Notes under the pieces: model-generated
Told to the model about the DNA's origin: nothing
Seen by the model: only the letters and a program-made list of their open reading frames with translations
Databases searched by the model: none
Translations under genes and position numbers: made by a program
In this document: positions 25,399 to 33,376 of the stretch, piece after piece
How positions within the stretch are numbered: the first letter of the stretch is position 1
Layout: the number at the start of each line of letters is the position of its first letter
NCBI GenBank assembly: GCA_031285925.1
Contig: JAITVG010000112.1
Span: 1-35,457, forward strand
Direction: 5' to 3'
Length of the DNA: 35,457 nucleotides
DNA from: Tannerellaceae bacterium
GTDB lineage: Bacteria; Bacteroidota; Bacteroidia; Bacteroidales; Tannerellaceae

Positions 25399-26087
25399 TA
25401 TTTCGCCAACAGTTTAGCACGCGTGATATATTTATCGATATCACCGGCTTCAACAGAGGTGCTATATTTTTCCTTAATAACAGTATACGCCTTTTCGGCA
25501 TTCTGATACTGTCCAAGACTTTCATAAGCTATACCTGCCTTCTTCAGATAAGCAGGACTGATCAAATTATTGTCTGCCGCATTAGCCGCCTTTTCAAAGT
25601 AAGGGATACCTTCTCCGGTTTGTCCCATATTAACGTAGCAATCCCCAATCAATCCGACAATAGCCGGAGATATCATGTTATCTCTGCTTTTAAATGACTT
25701 CAGGCTCTTCATTGCCAGATCAAGTTCTCCCGTCCTGTAATAACAGATACCGGTGTAGGCTTTGGCCAAATTGCCGGCTTTTGTGTTTCCGTATTGTTCG
25801 ACTATGGATACAAAACCGTTGAAGTCGGCGCCATTACCGTTTAGCGCAAGTGCGAAAGAGTCGCGGGCAAAATATTGTTCTCCTTTAAACAGGGCTACCG
25901 CCGCCCGGTCTTCGCGCGGTATAAGATAACCGTGCCTGATTCCCATGATAATAGCCACAACAACTGCAATACCCAATATTGCATACATGAGATGCTTTGA
26001 ATACTTTTCAATAAATTGTTCGGATCTGGAAATGATTTCTCCCACTTCCGCTTCGGCTTGTGTTCCTTTCTTTTTATTCGTAGCCAT
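25398..26087 (-). CDS. Membrane-anchored tetratricopeptide repeat protein
   Basis: Protein of 229 residues from the ATG at 26087 ([17 protein letters not shown]). A basic and charged N-terminus is followed by one membrane helix ([18 protein letters not shown]) and then TPR-like helix pairs ([73 protein letters not shown]). It resembles the YfgM/TPR_21 type of anchored TPR proteins and may be a periplasmic scaffold or chaperone. It is next to recF and ribH, an arrangement I associate with Bacteroidales. A frame opening 69 bases earlier is rejected because it begins close to the -7 box at 26154-26161. Confidence 0.85.
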   Translation of the reverse strand: MATNKKKGTQAEAEVGEIISRSEQFIEKYSKHLMYAILGIAVVVAIIMGIRHGYLIPREDRAAVALFKGEQYFARDSFALALNGNGADFNGFVSIVEQYGNTKAGNLAKAYTGICYYRTGELDLAMKSLKSFKSRDNMISPAIVGLIGDCYVNMGQTGEGIPYFEKAANAADNNLISPAYLKKAGIAYESLGQYQNAEKAYTVIKEKYSTSVEAGDIDKYITRAKLLAK

Positions 26088-26153
26088 ACGTCGTATAATA
26101 TGTTTTTGTTTTAATTTTTTTCTATATCGGGGTACCCCCGGCAATTCAAAGCG

Positions 26154-26161
26154 CAAAAGTA
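26154..26161 (-). promoter_or_regulatory. -7 box (TACTTTTG) for the TPR-ribH transcript
   Basis: Exact TAnnTTTG on the minus strand, with transcription expected near 26148, about 60 bases before the chosen ATG. The leader contains the GGGGTACCCC palindrome. Confidence 0.5.
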
Positions 26162-26202
26162 GTTTTTTTTGTCAAATAAACTATATATACAACTATATTT
26201 TT

Positions 26203-26210
26203 TAATTTTG
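26203..26210 (+). promoter_or_regulatory. -7 box (TAATTTTG) for recF
   Basis: Exact TAnnTTTG about 20 bases before the recF ATG. It forms a divergent promoter region with the TPR gene. Confidence 0.45.
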
Positions 26211-26230
26211 TACATCTAATCGCATCGCAG

Positions 26231-27334
26231 ATGATATTAAATAAGCTCTCCATTCTTAATTACAAGAATATACCTCAAGCGGAAATTTCCTTTTCTCCCA
26301 AGATGAATTGCTTTTTCGGCAATAACGGAATGGGGAAAACGAACCTTCTCGACGTGATTTATTATCTTTCCTTCTCCAAAAGTCATTTACATACTTCCGA
26401 CAGTCAGATAATCCGCAACGAACAAGAGTATTGTGTCATACAGGGAGAATATCTTTCCGGAGAACGGACAGAGGATATTTTCTGCGCCATTCGCCGGTCG
26501 CAGCGGAAACAGTTTAAGCGGAATAAAAAGGAGTACGATAAATTGTCGGAACATATCGGACTGTTGCCCCTGGTTATGGTTTCACCGGCCGATGCCGTGC
26601 TGATCCAGGGCGGAAGCGAAGAGCGTCGCCGATTCATGGATCTTGTAATTTCGCAACACGATAAATCCTATTTGCAGGCTTTGATTTCTTACAACAAGGC
26701 TTTGCTTCAGCGAAATTCTTTGCTGCGAGGGCAACCGGGCGATGATTCTCTGTATGATATTCTGGAAATGCAGTTAGACAGGTATGGATGTGTTATCCAT
26801 GAAAAGCGAAAACTGTTGATCGGAGAGTTCACACCTCTGTTTAATTCTTACTATCAGGCCATATCAGGGTCGGCCGAACAGGTAGAACTTGCTTATATTT
26901 CTAAAGTTGCAACAGGCAATTTGCTTTCTCTGTTGAAGGAGAACCGGGAAAGAGATCGCATACTGGGATATACTTCCGTCGGCGTTCATAAGGATGAACT
27001 GGAGATGACGCTGGAACATAGCCTAATCCGCCGTACCGGTTCGCAGGGACAGAACAAAACCTATCTGATTGCTTTGAAACTGGCTCAGTTCGCTTTTCTG
27101 GCAGACAAAGGTTCCACGATCCCGATCCTGCTGCTGGACGATATATTCGACAAGCTGGATGCCGCACGGGTGGAACAAATCATTCAATTGGTCAGCGGCA
27201 ATCGCTTCGGTCAGATATTTATTACCGATACCAACCGGAAGTATCTGGATGAGATTCTGACGACGATACACCATGATTATTCCCTGTTTGAAGTGAAGCA
27301 GGGTATGGTAACCCCACTGGATCATTCCTTATGA
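26231..27334 (+). CDS. recF: DNA replication and repair protein RecF
   Basis: SMC-like ATPase of 367 residues that helps load RecA at single-strand gaps. Walker A is GNNGMGKTN at 30-38. The signature region around VHKDELEMTL and SQGQNKTYLIALKLAQF and Walker B LLLDDIFDKLD near residue 300 are all present. The N-terminus LSILNYKNIPQAEISFSPKMNCFFG is typical. Its stop overlaps the next start by four bases (ATGA). Confidence 0.97.
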   Translation: MILNKLSILNYKNIPQAEISFSPKMNCFFGNNGMGKTNLLDVIYYLSFSKSHLHTSDSQIIRNEQEYCVIQGEYLSGERTEDIFCAIRRSQRKQFKRNKKEYDKLSEHIGLLPLVMVSPADAVLIQGGSEERRRFMDLVISQHDKSYLQALISYNKALLQRNSLLRGQPGDDSLYDILEMQLDRYGCVIHEKRKLLIGEFTPLFNSYYQAISGSAEQVELAYISKVATGNLLSLLKENRERDRILGYTSVGVHKDELEMTLEHSLIRRTGSQGQNKTYLIALKLAQFAFLADKGSTIPILLLDDIFDKLDAARVEQIIQLVSGNRFGQIFITDTNRKYLDEILTTIHHDYSLFEVKQGMVTPLDHSL

Positions 27335-27624
27335 AACGGAAAAACTCACAAACGATAGGTGAAGTTATCCGCGATTTTCTGGAAGAGAACAAACACTTGC
27401 AACAGAGAATCCACGAAACCCGCATCGAACATGCCTGGACGGAAGTACTGGGCGAGATGGTGATGCGCTACACCCGCAATCTCTACGTGAAGAACAGGAT
27501 ACTGTATGTGTCCATTTCTTCTTCGGTTCTTCGCAATGAATTAAATCTTTCCCGCGAACGTTTGGTGAAAAACCTGAACAGGCACGCCGGCGCGGATGTG
27601 ATTGACAGTATCGTTATCAGATAG
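27331..27624 (+). CDS. DUF721 (DciA-like) protein
   Basis: Small protein of 97 residues (SQTIGEVIRDFLEENKHLQQRIHETRIEHAWTEVLGEMVMRYTRNLYVKNRILYVSISSSVLRNELNLSRERLVKNLN). The Trp-containing motif and the 'L-x-V-x-I-x-S-S-x-L-x-x-E-L' strand-helix are the DUF721 signature. Related DciA proteins load the replicative helicase, so a role in replication or repair fits the neighbour. It is translationally coupled to recF through an ATGA overlap. Confidence 0.88.
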   Translation: MKRKNSQTIGEVIRDFLEENKHLQQRIHETRIEHAWTEVLGEMVMRYTRNLYVKNRILYVSISSSVLRNELNLSRERLVKNLNRHAGADVIDSIVIR

Positions 27625-27651
27625 CCAACGCATCCTGTCGTAAAAAATCAT

Positions 27652-28524
27652 TTAACTGATCTGGATCACCAAATACCTTCCAAGACTCCAGAATAGGTTT
27701 TCGTTTATGATCTTGAGCGTCAGATTTCCGTCTTCATCCTTAATAAATTCGTAAGTTCCTTCCGGATGATTGGTACGCAGATTGGCTTTCTCTGCAAAAA
27801 GGCGGATTTCCTTTGTTTCGCGGATATCGATAGACATAAAATATTCACGGTTGAAATCACCATCCAATGCTTTAGACTTGGAGAACAGGCCGCCGCCCGT
27901 GAGGATCTTCTGCTCTTTCAGTTCTTTAGCGGTTCCGAAACAGTAATACGCCGTATGCAATTCCTTATCCTGTGCTTGCAGGGATTCGGTTTGGAGAGCG
28001 GTAGTTGCCGACAGCACTTCCACATCTTCGTTCAGTGTGGAGATCATTTCGTCCAGCTCCTGAATACGCACATTCTTGTTGGCCAATTCCTCTTGCAGGT
28101 TGGCAATCATCAATGCCTTCTGATCCATTTCCGAATTGAGGCGTTCGATGGTTCTGCGCAATGCGCCCGAATTGATGTTGCTTTTATTCAGTTTGTCTTC
28201 AAGTTCACTGATCTGCTGTTTGTTTTTCTTCAGTGTTTGCGTGATCAGTTGCATGTTTTGTTTGATTTGTTCCCGCTTGGAAGGGGTAAGTTCTCCGCCC
28301 GTGCTTTGATAGCTCAGATAGTTTTCGGCTTCGCGGATCGAATTGATGTCGTCTTCCACTTCATTCAGGATCGTAAGCATGTCGTTAAATTCCGCCGTAT
28401 TGCGCGCACTTTCTATTTTCAGCGAGTCGTTCTCGGCTTTCATCTGCTTGTATTCTTTTGAATTCTGCACACACGAAGCCAACAGTGTTATTACGCCAAG
28501 GCTGATCAATACTACTTTTTTCAT
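27652..28524 (-). CDS. Coiled-coil lipoprotein, unknown function
   Basis: About 290 residues from ATG 28524; an ATG two codons earlier at 28530 is equally possible. The signal peptide ends in the lipobox LLASC. Residues ~25-200 are a long coiled coil (LIKIESARN-like start, QLITQTLKKNKQQISELEDKLNKS, LNSEMDQKALMIANLQEELANKNVRIQELDEMISTLNEDVEVL). A conserved C-terminal domain follows (HTAYYCFGTAKELKEQKILTGGG...SIDIRETKEIRLFAEKANLRTNHPEGTYEF). This layout is familiar from Bacteroidales hypothetical lipoproteins, but I know no assigned function. It is 16 bases downstream of rsmI and probably the last gene of that operon. Confidence 0.8.
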   Translation of the reverse strand: MKKVVLISLGVITLLASCVQNSKEYKQMKAENDSLKIESARNTAEFNDMLTILNEVEDDINSIREAENYLSYQSTGGELTPSKREQIKQNMQLITQTLKKNKQQISELEDKLNKSNINSGALRRTIERLNSEMDQKALMIANLQEELANKNVRIQELDEMISTLNEDVEVLSATTALQTESLQAQDKELHTAYYCFGTAKELKEQKILTGGGLFSKSKALDGDFNREYFMSIDIRETKEIRLFAEKANLRTNHPEGTYEFIKDEDGNLTLKIINENLFWSLGRYLVIQIS

Positions 28525-28546
28525 ATACATCTATTTATTTAGTTAG

Positions 28547-29269
28547 TTATTCATACATTGAATTATCATGTTCCGTTTTTCCGGATTTATTCTCCATTGC
28601 GGGAAGTCCGCCCAAAATGATAACGATTTCCCCTTTAGGCTCGTTCAGCGTGAAGTGATTTATTACATCCTCCACCGAACCCCGTATCGTGCTTTCATAT
28701 ATTTTGGAAATTTCGCGCGACACGGAAACCTGCCGTTCCGCTCCCATATACTCGGCGAATTGGGAAAGCGTTTTGACCAACCGGTAAGGCGATTCGTAGA
28801 AAATCATCGTACGGGTTTCGCGCGCCAATTCTTTCAAACGTGTTTGTCTTCCTTTTTTCCGGGGAAGAAATCCCTCGAAGCAAAAGCTATCGTTAGGCAA
28901 ACCGGATACTACAAGCGCCGGAACAAAGGCGGTGGCGCCCGGAAGACATTCCGTTTCCACGCCGTTGCGTACACATTCGCGGACTAACAGAAAACCGGGA
29001 TCGGAAATAGTCGGAGTGCCGGCGTCGGACACCAAGGCTATTGTTTCTCCCGCTTTGATGCGCGCCACGATTTGTTCTACGGCTTTATGTTCGTTAAACT
29101 TGTGATGGGACTGCATCCGGTTTTGAATCTCAAAGTGTTTAAGCAGAAAACCGGTCGTTCGCGTATCTTCGGCCAGAATGAGATCGGCTTCTTTCAATAC
29201 CCTGACAGCCCTAAAAGTCATATCTTCCAAGTTTCCGACGGGAGTAGGAACGACTATCAGCTTGGCCAT
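28547..29269 (-). CDS. rsmI: 16S rRNA (cytidine(1402)-2'-O)-methyltransferase
   Basis: SAM-dependent methyltransferase for C1402 of 16S rRNA, 240 residues. The N-terminus LIVVPTPVGNLEDMTFRAVRVLKEADLILAEDTRTTGFLLKHF and the motifs ALVSDAGTPTISDPGFLLVRECV, CLPGATAFVPALVVSGLPNDSFCFEGFLPRKKG, MIFYESPYRLVKTL and GEIVIILGG are all classical. It is near the short end of the family and lacks a long C-terminal extension. The start is 5 bases after the upstream gene's stop. Confidence 0.97.
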   Translation of the reverse strand: MAKLIVVPTPVGNLEDMTFRAVRVLKEADLILAEDTRTTGFLLKHFEIQNRMQSHHKFNEHKAVEQIVARIKAGETIALVSDAGTPTISDPGFLLVRECVRNGVETECLPGATAFVPALVVSGLPNDSFCFEGFLPRKKGRQTRLKELARETRTMIFYESPYRLVKTLSQFAEYMGAERQVSVSREISKIYESTIRGSVEDVINHFTLNEPKGEIVIILGGLPAMENKSGKTEHDNSMYE

Positions 29270-29274
29270 AAGTG

Positions 29275-29907
29275 CTACATGAAACGTTTTTCTATAAACT
29301 TCAGGAAGTCTGCAACGGCTTCATCTTCCACATTCCATTGCAATTCGTTATGCAGGAAAGCGACGGATTCTTCGTAGGAGTGCAGTTCGTTAAGTGCGCT
29401 TATCGTTGTGTTCATGCGCTCTTCGTTGCCTCCGAAAAGCTCTCTGCGAAAACGAAAGCGGTCGTTCAGGCTGAATGCTTTACGGAAGTCGGATAGATTT
29501 TTCTTTTCAAGAATCTCATTGAGCGATACCGACGCTTTGCCTCCATTCGGTTTCTGTACGGATACGGACACGGACACAGGCGGCATAACTGCTTCCGGCA
29601 CTTCTACCGCTTTCGGGGTTGTATTTTCATCAACTGCCGGTTCTTCTTTCTCAGCTTCCTCTTCTTTCTCAGCTTTTTGTGCCGGCATGGCGGAAAGGAG
29701 TGAACGATGTTCTTCCATCTGAAGACTGAGGTCTTTCAATTGAGCGGCTTCCAGCTTGTGAAGATCGGTCAGGATTTTATGCGCAAGTTCAAACGATTGA
29801 CTGAAGAAAGACACCGGATATATTTCCGCTTCGCGCATATTTGCAACCTTTTGCCCCAGTTCCTGTATATCAAGCAGCAAATAATCTATTTTCTCTTTAT
29901 GTGCCAT
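29275..29907 (-). CDS. Conserved Bacteroidales protein, unknown function
   Basis: 210 residues with no signal peptide. It has a helical N-terminal third (DYLLLDIQELGQKVANMREAEIYPVSFFSQSFELAHKILTDLHKLE), a low-complexity Lys/Glu/Ala and Pro/Val linker (~75-120), and a well-ordered C-terminal part (SLNEILEKKNLSDFRKAFSLNDRFRFRRELFGGNEERMNTTISALNELHSYEESVAFLHNELQWN). I have no functional family name for it. It is directly upstream of rsmI (5-base gap) and behind its own -7 box at 29947-29954. Confidence 0.8.
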   Translation of the reverse strand: MAHKEKIDYLLLDIQELGQKVANMREAEIYPVSFFSQSFELAHKILTDLHKLEAAQLKDLSLQMEEHRSLLSAMPAQKAEKEEEAEKEEPAVDENTTPKAVEVPEAVMPPVSVSVSVQKPNGGKASVSLNEILEKKNLSDFRKAFSLNDRFRFRRELFGGNEERMNTTISALNELHSYEESVAFLHNELQWNVEDEAVADFLKFIEKRFM

Positions 29908-29946
29908 ATTCTTATTTAATTATGAAGAGTTTACAACCTGATGCGA

Positions 29947-29954
29947 CAAAAGTA
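29947..29954 (-). promoter_or_regulatory. -7 box (TACTTTTG) for the unknown-rsmI-lipoprotein operon
   Basis: Exact TAnnTTTG on the minus strand, about 40 bases before the ATG at 29907. Confidence 0.5.
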
Positions 29955-30011
29955 AATAAAATAGCGCTGCTAATTGTTAATTATTAATGGTTTATTAAAG
30001 CGAGCGAACAC

Positions 30012-30044
30012 AAAACCTCCGCGTTACTTCGTGCGGGAGGTTTT
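30012..30044 (-). terminator. Terminator overlapping the 3' end of topA
   Basis: AAAACCTCC pairs with GGAGGTTTT around a GC-rich loop that includes the topA TAA at 30024-30026. The last codons of topA form one arm. Confidence 0.75.
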
Positions 30045-32399
30045 AGATGGCTTTCTTTTTCTTGCCGGGGAAGGGTTTTTGTCGGCGTCTTCAATGATTT
30101 TCGTTATTTCCTCCAAGGTCAAATCCTCCGGCTTAACGGTCATGGTACGGGGGATGTTGTAGTTTTTCCCCTTGCAGGTAATATACGGGCCGAAGCGGCC
30201 GTTGAGGATTTCTATTTCCGGATCGCCTTCAAACTTCCTGATAAAACGCTGTTCGTCCTTGCGCTGTTTCTCTTCGATCAGGGCGATTGCTTCTTCCGGG
30301 GATATGGTCAGCGGGTTCAGGGCTTTCGGTATGGAAATAAACTTCTTGTCGTAGCGGATAAAAGGGCCGAAGCGACCAACGGAAGCAACCATTTCGCTAC
30401 CCTTGTATTCGCCGACTGTTCGCGGAAGTTCGAACAACTTCAAGGCTTCCTCCAGCGTGATTGTGTCGATGGACTGTCCCTTCACCAAAGATGCGAATTG
30501 AGGTTTGGGCGCATCCGTATCTTCCGGATTGACCACGCCCAACTGAACAATAGGGCCGAAGCGGCCGATCTTTGCGAATACCGGCTTACCGCTTTTGGGA
30601 TCGTTGCCCAATTCGCGCGCGCCTACCTTATGCCCCGTTACCGTGCGCGATGCTTTCACTTCTTCCACCTGCGGATGGAAAAACTTGTAGAAATCATCAA
30701 TAGCTTTTGTCCAAACCAACCGCCCTTCGGCAATTGCGTCGAAGTCTTTTTCCACGTTTGCCGTGAAATTATATTCCAGTATGTCCGGGAAATTCTCCAT
30801 CAGGAAATCATTCACCACAATCCCAATATCGGTAGGAAGCAGTTTGTTCCGGTCGGAACCTACCGTTTCACTTTTCGTCTTTTCCTTGATGACGCCTTTG
30901 GCGAGCGTAATTGTTTCAAACGAACGCTCCGTCCCTTCCCTGTCACCCCTGATCACATACTCCCTGTTCTGTATCGTTTGAATGGTAGGCGCGTAGGTGG
31001 AGGGGCGCCCGATGCCGAGTTCTTCCATACGGCGCACAAGGCTGGCCTCCGTGTAGCGTGCCGGCCGCTGGGTGAAACGTTCCGTAGCTGCGATCTCTTT
31101 CACCGTCAGCACCTCGCCTGCATTGACAGGGGGCAACAGTCCGTTTCCGTTTTCTTTTTCGTTCTCATCGTCGTTGCTTTCGTGATACACCTGAAGGAAG
31201 CCCTCGAAAGTAATCACCTCTCCGGTTGCCGTAAACTTTTCTTCCTCATTGCCACCGATCGCAATCGTGATAGTCGTCCTTTCCAGTTCCGCATCGGCCA
31301 TTTGAGAGGCGACAGTCCTTTTGTGTATCAGGCTGTACAGTTTGTTTTCCTGCACACCCTCGCCGATCTCCGCCCGGTTTATATAGGTAGGGCGAATGGC
31401 CTCATGGGCTTCCTGCGCTCCTTTGCTTTTTGTTTGATAGCGGCGGAACTTGTAATATTTTTCGCCGTACTCTTTCTCTATCGTTTCTTTCGCCGTGCCC
31501 AAAGCCAGGTCGCTCAGATTGACCGAATCCGTACGCATGTAGGTGATATGGCCGGATTCGTATAGCCGTTGGGCTACGCTCATCGTTTGGGATACGGAGA
31601 ATCCGAGTTTGCGGGCAGCTTCCTGTTGCAGTGTGGAGGTAGTAAAAGGAGGGGCCGGCGACTTGCGTGTCGGTTTTCTGGTTATTCCCTCGATGGTGAA
31701 GTGTGCATCTTTACACGATTCCAGGAAGGCTATCACCCGGCTTTTTTCCTTGAAGCGCCGGTTAAGCTCCGCTTTGAGGAGGGTGGTGCCGTCGGGCAAT
31801 ATAAATTCGGCAGATACCCGGAAGACCGCTTCGGCAACAAATTCATTGATTTCCCTTTCTCTGTCTACAATCAACCTTACAGCAACCGATTGCACGCGCC
31901 CGGCCGACAACGACGGCCTGACCTTTTTCCACAACACCGGCGAAAGTTCGAATCCCACAATACGGTCGAGCACACGGCGTGCCTGCTGCGCATTCACCAG
32001 GTCGATGTTTATATCGCGGGGAGTTTCTATGGCATGAAGGATAGCCGTTTTAGTTATTTCATGAAAAACGATACGTTTCGTATTTTCGGGCTTCAGTTCC
32101 AATGCTTCAGCCAAATGCCAGGAGATGGCCTCTCCTTCGCGGTCTTCATCGGATGCGAGCCAAACCATACCGGCTTTCTTTGCCGCGTTTTTCAGTTCGG
32201 TCACAACTTTTTTCTTTTCCGTCGGAATAACATAATCCGGTGCATAATCATGCTCGAAATCAATTCCGAAACCTTTTGCACTTAAATCGCGAATATGCCC
32301 GTAGCTGGAAAGCACTTTATAGTCTTTTCCCAGGAATTTTTCAATGGTCTTGGCTTTTGCGGGCGACTCTACTATAACTAAATTCGTTTGCATACTCAT
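30024..32399 (-). CDS. topA: DNA topoisomerase I
   Basis: Type IA topoisomerase of 791 residues that relaxes negative supercoils. The Toprim domain begins NLVIVESPAKAKTIEKFLG and includes SDEDREGEAISWHLAEAL. The catalytic Tyr lies in GHITYMRTDSVNLS. SAGRVQSVAVRLIV and GIGRPSTYAPTIQTIQ are also present. Instead of Cys4 zinc fingers, the C-terminus has three GRFGP(F/Y/I)-type repeats (AKIGRFGPIVQLG; ASVGRFGPFIRYD; LNGRFGPYITCKG) and a Lys/Arg-rich tail. An ATG two codons in (MQTNLVIVE) is an alternative start. It is transcribed from its own -7 box at 32422. Confidence 0.98.
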   Translation of the reverse strand: MSMQTNLVIVESPAKAKTIEKFLGKDYKVLSSYGHIRDLSAKGFGIDFEHDYAPDYVIPTEKKKVVTELKNAAKKAGMVWLASDEDREGEAISWHLAEALELKPENTKRIVFHEITKTAILHAIETPRDINIDLVNAQQARRVLDRIVGFELSPVLWKKVRPSLSAGRVQSVAVRLIVDREREINEFVAEAVFRVSAEFILPDGTTLLKAELNRRFKEKSRVIAFLESCKDAHFTIEGITRKPTRKSPAPPFTTSTLQQEAARKLGFSVSQTMSVAQRLYESGHITYMRTDSVNLSDLALGTAKETIEKEYGEKYYKFRRYQTKSKGAQEAHEAIRPTYINRAEIGEGVQENKLYSLIHKRTVASQMADAELERTTITIAIGGNEEEKFTATGEVITFEGFLQVYHESNDDENEKENGNGLLPPVNAGEVLTVKEIAATERFTQRPARYTEASLVRRMEELGIGRPSTYAPTIQTIQNREYVIRGDREGTERSFETITLAKGVIKEKTKSETVGSDRNKLLPTDIGIVVNDFLMENFPDILEYNFTANVEKDFDAIAEGRLVWTKAIDDFYKFFHPQVEEVKASRTVTGHKVGARELGNDPKSGKPVFAKIGRFGPIVQLGVVNPEDTDAPKPQFASLVKGQSIDTITLEEALKLFELPRTVGEYKGSEMVASVGRFGPFIRYDKKFISIPKALNPLTISPEEAIALIEEKQRKDEQRFIRKFEGDPEIEILNGRFGPYITCKGKNYNIPRTMTVKPEDLTLEEITKIIEDADKNPSPARKRKPSKTSRTK

Positions 32400-32421
32400 T
32401 ACGTGTTTTTAAAATCGAGTG

Positions 32422-32429
32422 CAAACATA
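32422..32429 (-). promoter_or_regulatory. -7 box (TATGTTTG) for topA
   Basis: Exact TAnnTTTG about 23 bases before the topA ATG, inside the 41-base gap to the upstream gene. Confidence 0.5.
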
Positions 32430-32440
32430 GTAATAATTCA

Positions 32441-32953
32441 TTAATTCATTGCTTTCAGCACATTTTTCCGAACCGTCCGCATGGAAGTGGGGAGCAGATC
32501 AGTTTCCATAATATCCAGCGTGGCTTTAAATTCCTGCAACAGTTCGGGGATTGTCCGGCAAAGTGCATACGCCAGTTTCATGCAAAGGCTCTGCACTCCG
32601 GGCAGTTCCTCTTTGGAAAGCATCCGTTTCAGGCAGAAGTCAAGGAAATCCACCCGCGGAGGGTTGGCAAACGTCTGTTTAAAAAGTATATTCAGCAGTA
32701 AACGCCGTTTGCCCGGATGTTCGCATTGCAACACACTGTCGATCAGTTCGTCCTGTTTGGCGGCCAGCCATTCGCTTTCCTTTTGGTCGAAATGAGTAAA
32801 AACCCACAGCGCATGATAGGCCACCGTGTCCTCTTTATGACAGGCCAGTTCGTATAACTTTTGTTTCCGCTCATTATTTCCTTCTACATAAAGAAGTACC
32901 TCATGTATATCTCTTATATGAATGCGGCCGGAAAGTTTTTCATAAAAGTTCAT
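32441..32953 (-). CDS. Helical (HEAT-like) protein, unknown function
   Basis: 170 residues, almost entirely alpha-helical in pattern (VLLYVEGNNERKQKLYELACHKEDTVAYHALWVFTHFDQKE; LIDSVLQCEHPGKRRLLLNILFKQTF; LPGVQSLCMKLAYALCRTIPELLQEFKATLDIM). The spacing suggests HEAT-like repeats. There is no signal peptide or catalytic motif, and no function can be assigned. It is 41 bases upstream of topA on the same strand and has its own promoter-like boxes. Confidence 0.75.
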   Translation of the reverse strand: MNFYEKLSGRIHIRDIHEVLLYVEGNNERKQKLYELACHKEDTVAYHALWVFTHFDQKESEWLAAKQDELIDSVLQCEHPGKRRLLLNILFKQTFANPPRVDFLDFCLKRMLSKEELPGVQSLCMKLAYALCRTIPELLQEFKATLDIMETDLLPTSMRTVRKNVLKAMN

Positions 32954-32978
32954 TGTCTGCGTATTTTTTAGAAGGGTA

Positions 32979-33012
32979 CAAATATATATACATATACATA
33001 TCCGTTGGCAAA
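32979..33012 (-). promoter_or_regulatory. Promoter of the HEAT-like gene
   Basis: On the minus strand, TTTG (33012-33009), 22 bases, then TATATTTG (32986-32979). The expected start is ~19 bases before the ATG. Confidence 0.5.
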
Positions 33013-33094
33013 AATCGGATAAAAAAACAAGTGCGGCAGGATTAAGGAAGAAATAAGCCTAACACACAAATATACAACGTATTAATAAGTTGTT

Positions 33095-33184
33095 AAAAAG
33101 TGTTTCTATATATAGTACGCGCTCGTAGTACCTATACAACGGCGCCGTACTATAGGTAGTACGCGCTCGTACTATCTATACTAT
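33095..33184 (+). repeat. ~90-bp palindromic dispersed repeat, copy B
   Basis: Same element as 9444-9535 in opposite orientation, with a GGCGCC centre at 33141-33146. The gap 32954-33376 holds no gene. Besides this repeat it contains the HEAT-gene promoter, an AT/CG alternating stretch at ~33226-33243, the 36-bp block and the leuS -7 box. Confidence 0.85.
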
Positions 33185-33237
33185 TTTGAGGATATTCCTA
33201 ATCTTCGATTCTGATCCGGATACCATATATATATACG

Positions 33238-33273
33238 CGCGCGAGGGTTAGCACCTCAAAATAAGATTTAGCC
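33238..33273 (+). repeat. 36-bp block shared with 9617-9652
   Basis: 30 of 36 positions are identical without gaps. It ends in TAAGATTTAGCC, 23 bases before the leuS -7 box. Confidence 0.65.
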
Positions 33274-33296
33274 CCGAAAAACATGAAATAAATAAC

Positions 33297-33304
33297 TACC
33301 TTTG
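33297..33304 (+). promoter_or_regulatory. -7 box (TACCTTTG) for leuS
   Basis: Exact TAnnTTTG, with transcription expected near 33310, about 67 bases before the ATG. No clear -33 TTTG. Confidence 0.55.
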
Positions 33305-33376
33305 CACGCTGTAAATGAGGGTTTATGCGCGAACGAAGCATCCCCATATTGTTGTATTTAGAGAATAAAAACGAAA

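Noticed and set aside
26088..26156. 23-residue N-terminal extension of the TPR protein
   Set aside because: It overlaps the TACTTTTG promoter box, and its sequence is unlike a membrane protein N-terminus; the ATG at 26087 gives a normal charged start.
27766..28461. 231-codon ORF on the + strand
   Set aside because: Antisense to the coiled-coil lipoprotein; the heptad pattern on the minus strand explains the open frame.
30498..31565. 355-codon ORF on the + strand
   Set aside because: It lies entirely antisense to topA, whose protein sequence is fully conserved. The + strand reading has no recognisable domain.
33226..33243. Alternating AT/CG stretch as a specific Z-DNA or origin element
   Set aside because: Short low-complexity sequence; no DnaA boxes or other origin features are visible nearby.
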